Of a stretch of DNA of 64,000 nucleotides, positions 60,470-64,000 are shown piece after piece. Where the stretch lies: positions 186,001 through 250,000 of the forward strand of contig NZ_JAQAGY010000004.1 of assembly GCF_027533645.1 (NCBI RefSeq), read 5' to 3'. The notes beneath the pieces were generated by a model that saw nothing but the letters and a program-made list of their open reading frames with translations, made no database searches and was not told the origin of the DNA. The position numbers and the translations under genes are program-made. The stretch comes from Paenibacillus caseinilyticus (GTDB taxonomy: Bacteria; Bacillota; Bacilli; Paenibacillales; NBRC-103111). Every line of letters begins with the position of its first letter. Positions within the stretch are counted from its first letter, which is position 1.

Positions 60470-62613
60470 CGGTTAACCACCTCCTGGAGCATCTCACGGA
60501 TTAAGGAAAGCAGATCGCTGGTCAGACCGCCCGTGACGAACAGCATGACGCCGATCACGAGCATGGTGCACAGCGTAAGTACGATGTTGATGACCGTCTC
60601 GCTGACACTGTAGTTGTGGATGAACTGCACCTTCCAGAACAGGAGCAGCCCGGTCCACAGCGTCATGCCGGTGAGCACCATGGAATAGACGGACGCCTCG
60701 GACAGCGTCATGCCGTTCGACAGCAGGGCAAGCGGCACGCCGACCACGATATACGGAACGAAGACATAAGAGCTGCCGATCACGATGTCGCGGAAGCGTC
60801 CTTCACCGCGGTAGATGGAGCTCACCAGATGGTTCGAGAGGACCCATGCAGCCCATACGATGAAGCATTGCAGGAACAGGGTGTACACATCCACCATGCG
60901 GGTCATATTGAAGGCGAAGCCGGTCACGGACTCCTTGAACACCAGCGCGAGGTAGACCGCAGCGAGCAGGACGAGCGCACTCGCATACGTGCCTTTGCCT
61001 TCATACCTTACGGCCGTAAAGCCGTCCACCGGATGCTTCAGGATGTAGAAGGTGTGCTTCAGGCTCCGGAGGAAGGAACTGCGCGGCTCCGGCCTGCGGC
61101 TCCAGCGGACCCGGAAGGCCGAGCCAGCCGTCCAGCGGCCTGCCGCCAGGAAGAGCACGCTGCCGAATACCGTCACGCTCGCGATCCACGAGAAATTGCT
61201 CTGGAACCAGAGCATCCGGATCTGCCAGAACGATTCGGAATAGCCTTCCCGGTCCCCGGCCTCCTTGAAGAGCGCCTGGGCCTTCGGGTAATCCTCCTTA
61301 TGGAAGGCGGCCTTGGCCAGGCCCAGGATCGCGGGGGTGAACTGCGCGTTCATCCGCAGTACATCCCCCCACGGCTTCTCGCTGCCGTTGTAATTCCCGG
61401 CCAAGGTCAGCTGGTTGGCATCATCGACCTTCTGGCCGAACTCCGAGAGCCGGAACACCTGGACGATATTCTCCTGGTCGTCCAGAACGAACAGCTCGCT
61501 GCGCGAGTTGACATCCAGCGCCGCCGGGCTCTTGAGCAGTCCGACCTGCGAGGAGCCTGCGGCCGACGGGCCCCCCCAGAAGTACAACAGGTTCCCGGCA
61601 TAATCATAATGAGAGATATACTTGAACTGCTGGTCGACTACAATCATATTGCCGCTGCGGTCCACCGCCACATCGATCAGCTGCGGGGTTGGAGGTCCCT
61701 GCGCTGTCGTGGACGCGGCCGCAGCAGCAGCGGCTGCGGCATCTCCCGGCCTCGATTCGCCGAAAGACTTCACCGAGCTCCGCAGCAGATTGGCTCCCTT
61801 CGTGTTCAGCTTCTTGAGCTGGTCACTCTTGGTCATTCCCCCGGTAACAGTATAAATATAGCCGTTCGGGTCCGTCGCTACGCTGTTGATCGTCTCCGGC
61901 TTTTTGGCGATCTCGTTCGCATACATCTGCTTGGTATAGAGCATCTTCTTGAGCGCGTCGAGCGGGGAGAGAGCCGTCCGGTTGGCGCCGAAGAAGCCCT
62001 GGAATTTGCCGCGGGAGTCGAGCAGTACCAGCCCTTCATACCCCCCATGCACCGCAATATACAGGAACCCGCGTTCGTCGACCATGACCTTGGCCGGGTC
62101 GTAGGTGAACGTCTCGGAGATGAAGCGGGAATCCGGCCGCCCGAATTCCTGCAGCAGCTTGCCGTCCGGTCCCAGCTTCACAACCCGTTTGTTCCCCGTA
62201 TCCGCTATGTAGATCTCACCGCTGGCTGTCACGAAGACCCCTTCGGGCTTCTGCAGCGGGCTCCCCGGCAGGGTCAGGTAGCGGATCAGCTTCCCCTGCT
62301 CCGTCATATGAACGATCCGGTTATTGCCCGTATCGGCAATATAGACCTCGTTCTTCGTATCGATAAAAATATCCTTCGGATTCCGCATCGGCGAAGCGAC
62401 CCTTGCAGCGCTCCCGCTGCCCTCCGGAGCCGTCAGGTCTCCCCCGAGGACGCCCATCGGATAATAGGCGGGCTGCAGCCAGATCAGATTGCCATAGCTG
62501 TCCTTCGTAAATGTGGGATACTTCACTTCTGCCTGTACGGCCCCCGGCATCAGCGCGGTGCACAGGATCATAAGGGCCGCGAAGAGCATCCGCCAGCTGC
62601 CTATACTTCTCAT
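60466..62613 (-). CDS. NHL-repeat/Yip1 membrane protein
   Basis: The 715-residue protein has a signal peptide (cleavage near VQA-E), about six NHL beta-propeller repeats outside the cell (IFIDTKNEVYIADTGNNRIV, VFVTASGEIYIADTGNKRVV and later copies to about 430), a nine-Ala stretch in a loop (about 290-300), a TPR-like piece (about 450), one membrane helix, and a C-terminal Yip1-type bundle of five helices (about 550-710). It may recognise an extracellular ligand and hold other subunits in the membrane. It overlaps the DUF5696 gene by 4 bp; AAAGGGAGG precedes the ATG. Confidence 0.82.
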   Translation of the reverse strand: MRSIGSWRMLFAALMILCTALMPGAVQAEVKYPTFTKDSYGNLIWLQPAYYPMGVLGGDLTAPEGSGSAARVASPMRNPKDIFIDTKNEVYIADTGNNRIVHMTEQGKLIRYLTLPGSPLQKPEGVFVTASGEIYIADTGNKRVVKLGPDGKLLQEFGRPDSRFISETFTYDPAKVMVDERGFLYIAVHGGYEGLVLLDSRGKFQGFFGANRTALSPLDALKKMLYTKQMYANEIAKKPETINSVATDPNGYIYTVTGGMTKSDQLKKLNTKGANLLRSSVKSFGESRPGDAAAAAAAAASTTAQGPPTPQLIDVAVDRSGNMIVVDQQFKYISHYDYAGNLLYFWGGPSAAGSSQVGLLKSPAALDVNSRSELFVLDDQENIVQVFRLSEFGQKVDDANQLTLAGNYNGSEKPWGDVLRMNAQFTPAILGLAKAAFHKEDYPKAQALFKEAGDREGYSESFWQIRMLWFQSNFSWIASVTVFGSVLFLAAGRWTAGSAFRVRWSRRPEPRSSFLRSLKHTFYILKHPVDGFTAVRYEGKGTYASALVLLAAVYLALVFKESVTGFAFNMTRMVDVYTLFLQCFIVWAAWVLSNHLVSSIYRGEGRFRDIVIGSSYVFVPYIVVGVPLALLSNGMTLSEASVYSMVLTGMTLWTGLLLFWKVQFIHNYSVSETVINIVLTLCTMLVIGVMLFVTGGLTSDLLSLIREMLQEVVNR

Positions 62614-62615
62614 GC

Positions 62616-64000
62616 CTAACCTCCCTTTCCTCCCTGTTCCTGTGCTCGGTAGAGCCGGATTCCGTCAAGTAAACCGTACGGCCGCAGCTCATAAGCCGGA
62701 CTGTAGCCGTCGCCTTCCTTCCGGAAGGACGCCCAGCTCGTGATGGACGGGTCTGCGGCGGTGTGGTGGAACGGACCGAGCAGGTTGCGCGGGCTTCCCA
62801 TCACTTCCACCTCGATGTGATTCTCCCCCTCCACCAGAGAACCGCTGATGTCGATCCGGCTTGCGGCCCGCCAGGGCACGTGGCCTGCAGTCTCTCCATT
62901 GATCCGCACCTCGGCCGTCACCGCCTCGAAGCGGCGGAGCTCAAGCCAGGCCGGACCGGACGGGAACGGTCCACCGTCCACCGGGAACCGGTAGACCATG
63001 CTTCCTGCATAATGCGGGTAGCCCTGCAGACACCAGTCACCGAGCTGCAGCGCTGCCGGTTCGCGGATGATGCGTCTGGCGTCATCCACTCCGAAATCCC
63101 CGATGAGATAGAGGTCCTCGACCTCCATCCGCTGATGGTACCGGCAGAGCAGGACCAGTTCATTGCGGCCCTGCCTCAGCGCGCCGAGGGGCACACGGTC
63201 GAACGAACGGTCCAGGAACCATCCGTCAGGCTCCGCAGGAATCCGGACTCCGTTCAGGCGGATCTCATATTCCCTTGCGGACTCCACGACCAGGTGGACC
63301 GCTCCTTCCGGAATGTCCGTGACTTCAAGGACGAACCGGAACGCGGCGGGTGTACCGTCTCCCGGATGGAGTTCGTGCACCCACCGGTATCTCTGCTCGA
63401 GCCCGTTGCCATACACCTGCCTCATGCCGAGTGCTTCGCGGACTGCCCGCTGCGCCCTCCATACATCCATCTCTTCGGACCACTCCCGCTCCCCGAGCCG
63501 GTAGGAGCATACGTCCAGCGTCAGCGCATTCGGGGCCGTGCGTTCGAAGGAGGCGGGGGCGCGGAGTTCGATGCAGGTGATACCTGGAGCCTCGATCAAC
63601 CCATGAGCTAGGGATGCCGGTACTGCAGTCGGGACGGCTTGCGCCTCACAGTTCGTATGCAGCACGTACAGCTTTGAATCCGCCGGACCGAAGTCGGCAT
63701 CGAATTCCAGCCTGCCATCGCGGCCATGCCGGACGGGAACTTCCGTCACTTCACCTGTAAGCGCATTCCACTCTTCGAGCCGTCCCTCTCCCTCCAACGT
63801 GATGCGGACTTGGTGGCTGCTCTCTCTGTCATTGTTGACAACGAACAAGGTTCGTCCGTCCTCCGCTTCCCGCAGCATGTACAGCAGCTCGGGGGCTTCC
63901 GGGGAGCCCGGCGCACGGTGCGTCATGCTGACGCGCCGGGGCAGCGACTGCCCAAGCGCGGCGGCCGCAGCCCCGCCATCCGGGACAAGCGTCAGGCCCG
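62616..64000 (-). CDS. Glycoside-hydrolase-like protein, C-terminal part (runs off the window)
   Basis: The frame is open to the window edge, so the N-terminus and any catalytic domain are not seen. The visible 461 residues contain a beta sandwich (about 30-115, RTLFVVNNDRESSHQVRITL), a galactose-binding-like domain (about 220-315; EYEIRLNGVRIPAEPDGW) and a second (about 345-440; AEVRINGETAGHVPW and ENHIEVEVMGSPRNLLGPFH). This order is common at the end of large alpha-L-rhamnosidase or GH2-like enzymes. It ends 2 bp before the NHL-Yip1 gene and is the first visible gene of the operon. Specificity cannot be read. Confidence 0.8.
   Translation of the reverse strand, partial: GLTLVPDGGAAAAALGQSLPRRVSMTHRAPGSPEAPELLYMLREAEDGRTLFVVNNDRESSHQVRITLEGEGRLEEWNALTGEVTEVPVRHGRDGRLEFDADFGPADSKLYVLHTNCEAQAVPTAVPASLAHGLIEAPGITCIELRAPASFERTAPNALTLDVCSYRLGEREWSEEMDVWRAQRAVREALGMRQVYGNGLEQRYRWVHELHPGDGTPAAFRFVLEVTDIPEGAVHLVVESAREYEIRLNGVRIPAEPDGWFLDRSFDRVPLGALRQGRNELVLLCRYHQRMEVEDLYLIGDFGVDDARRIIREPAALQLGDWCLQGYPHYAGSMVYRFPVDGGPFPSGPAWLELRRFEAVTAEVRINGETAGHVPWRAASRIDISGSLVEGENHIEVEVMGSPRNLLGPFHHTAADPSITSWASFRKEGDGYSPAYELRPYGLLDGIRLYRAQEQGGKGG

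Noticed and set aside
60616..62619. Plus-strand open frame of 667 codons opposite the NHL-Yip1 gene
   Set aside because: Shadow of a real gene with signal peptide and NHL repeats; no independent evidence.

Overview
The window reads as chromosomal DNA of a Gram-positive Bacillota, most probably Paenibacillus or a close relative. Support comes from strong AGGAGG-type ribosome binding sites, frequent GTG and TTG starts, S-layer-homology proteins, lipobox lipoproteins, a DUF5696 protein and carbohydrate ABC importers without their own ATPase. Most of the window is GC-rich. Two AT-richer islands (about 2-7 kb and 12-16 kb) carry accessory genes and insertion sequences. No rRNA, tRNA or CRISPR array was seen.

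Region by region. 1-1.9 kb: the 5' part of a non-ribosomal peptide synthetase gene starting with a condensation domain, directly behind cysE. 2-7 kb: an accessory island with a PadR regulator and its membrane partner gene, the latter split by an IS4-family element with a 9-bp target duplication; then a Nudix hydrolase, a DUF2975 protein, a small membrane protein, a decayed IS1595-like remnant and a DUF896 gene. 7-12 kb: a divergent GAPDH paralogue, an mhqOD-like pair, dps and an MFS transporter. 12-16 kb: a MacB-type ABC exporter whose permease gene is split by an IS5-family (IS427-like) element. 16-30 kb: mostly single metabolic, stress and transport genes: a CDGSH protein, an amidohydrolase with a His/Cys-rich tail, XapX, a YcaC-like hydrolase, LtrA, a GH42 beta-galactosidase with a divergent AraC regulator, malate:quinone oxidoreductase, a chemoreceptor, an MFS transporter and an orphan membrane protein.

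30.7-39 kb is a minus-strand sugar catabolic cluster: L-fucose isomerase, a DapA-family aldolase, two Gfo/Idh/MocA oxidoreductases, an Asp/Glu racemase-family protein and a tandem alpha/beta hydrolase. 39-48.3 kb holds a large SLH surface protein and a four-gene ABC exporter (two ATPases, one adaptor, one 975-residue permease); one ATPase carries an AbrB-like C-terminal domain. 48.4-49.2 kb is a MerR regulator with a textbook dyad promoter and a small thioredoxin-fold gene.

49.3-64 kb is one long minus-strand operon, mostly with overlapping or closely spaced genes. In transcription order it encodes a partial sugar-binding/glycosidase-like protein, an NHL-Yip1 membrane protein, a DUF5696 protein, two carbohydrate permeases, two ThuA-like lipoproteins, a solute-binding lipoprotein, a third ThuA-like lipoprotein, a second solute-binding lipoprotein, and an SLH-anchored fourth ThuA-like protein. 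Alternation of cysteine-poor ThuA-like domains with duplicated binding proteins is the most novel-looking feature. A shared motif of about 30 bp (G-run followed by TTTATAGG) lies upstream of the SLH gene, the ABC exporter and the second half of this operon, suggesting one cell-surface regulon.
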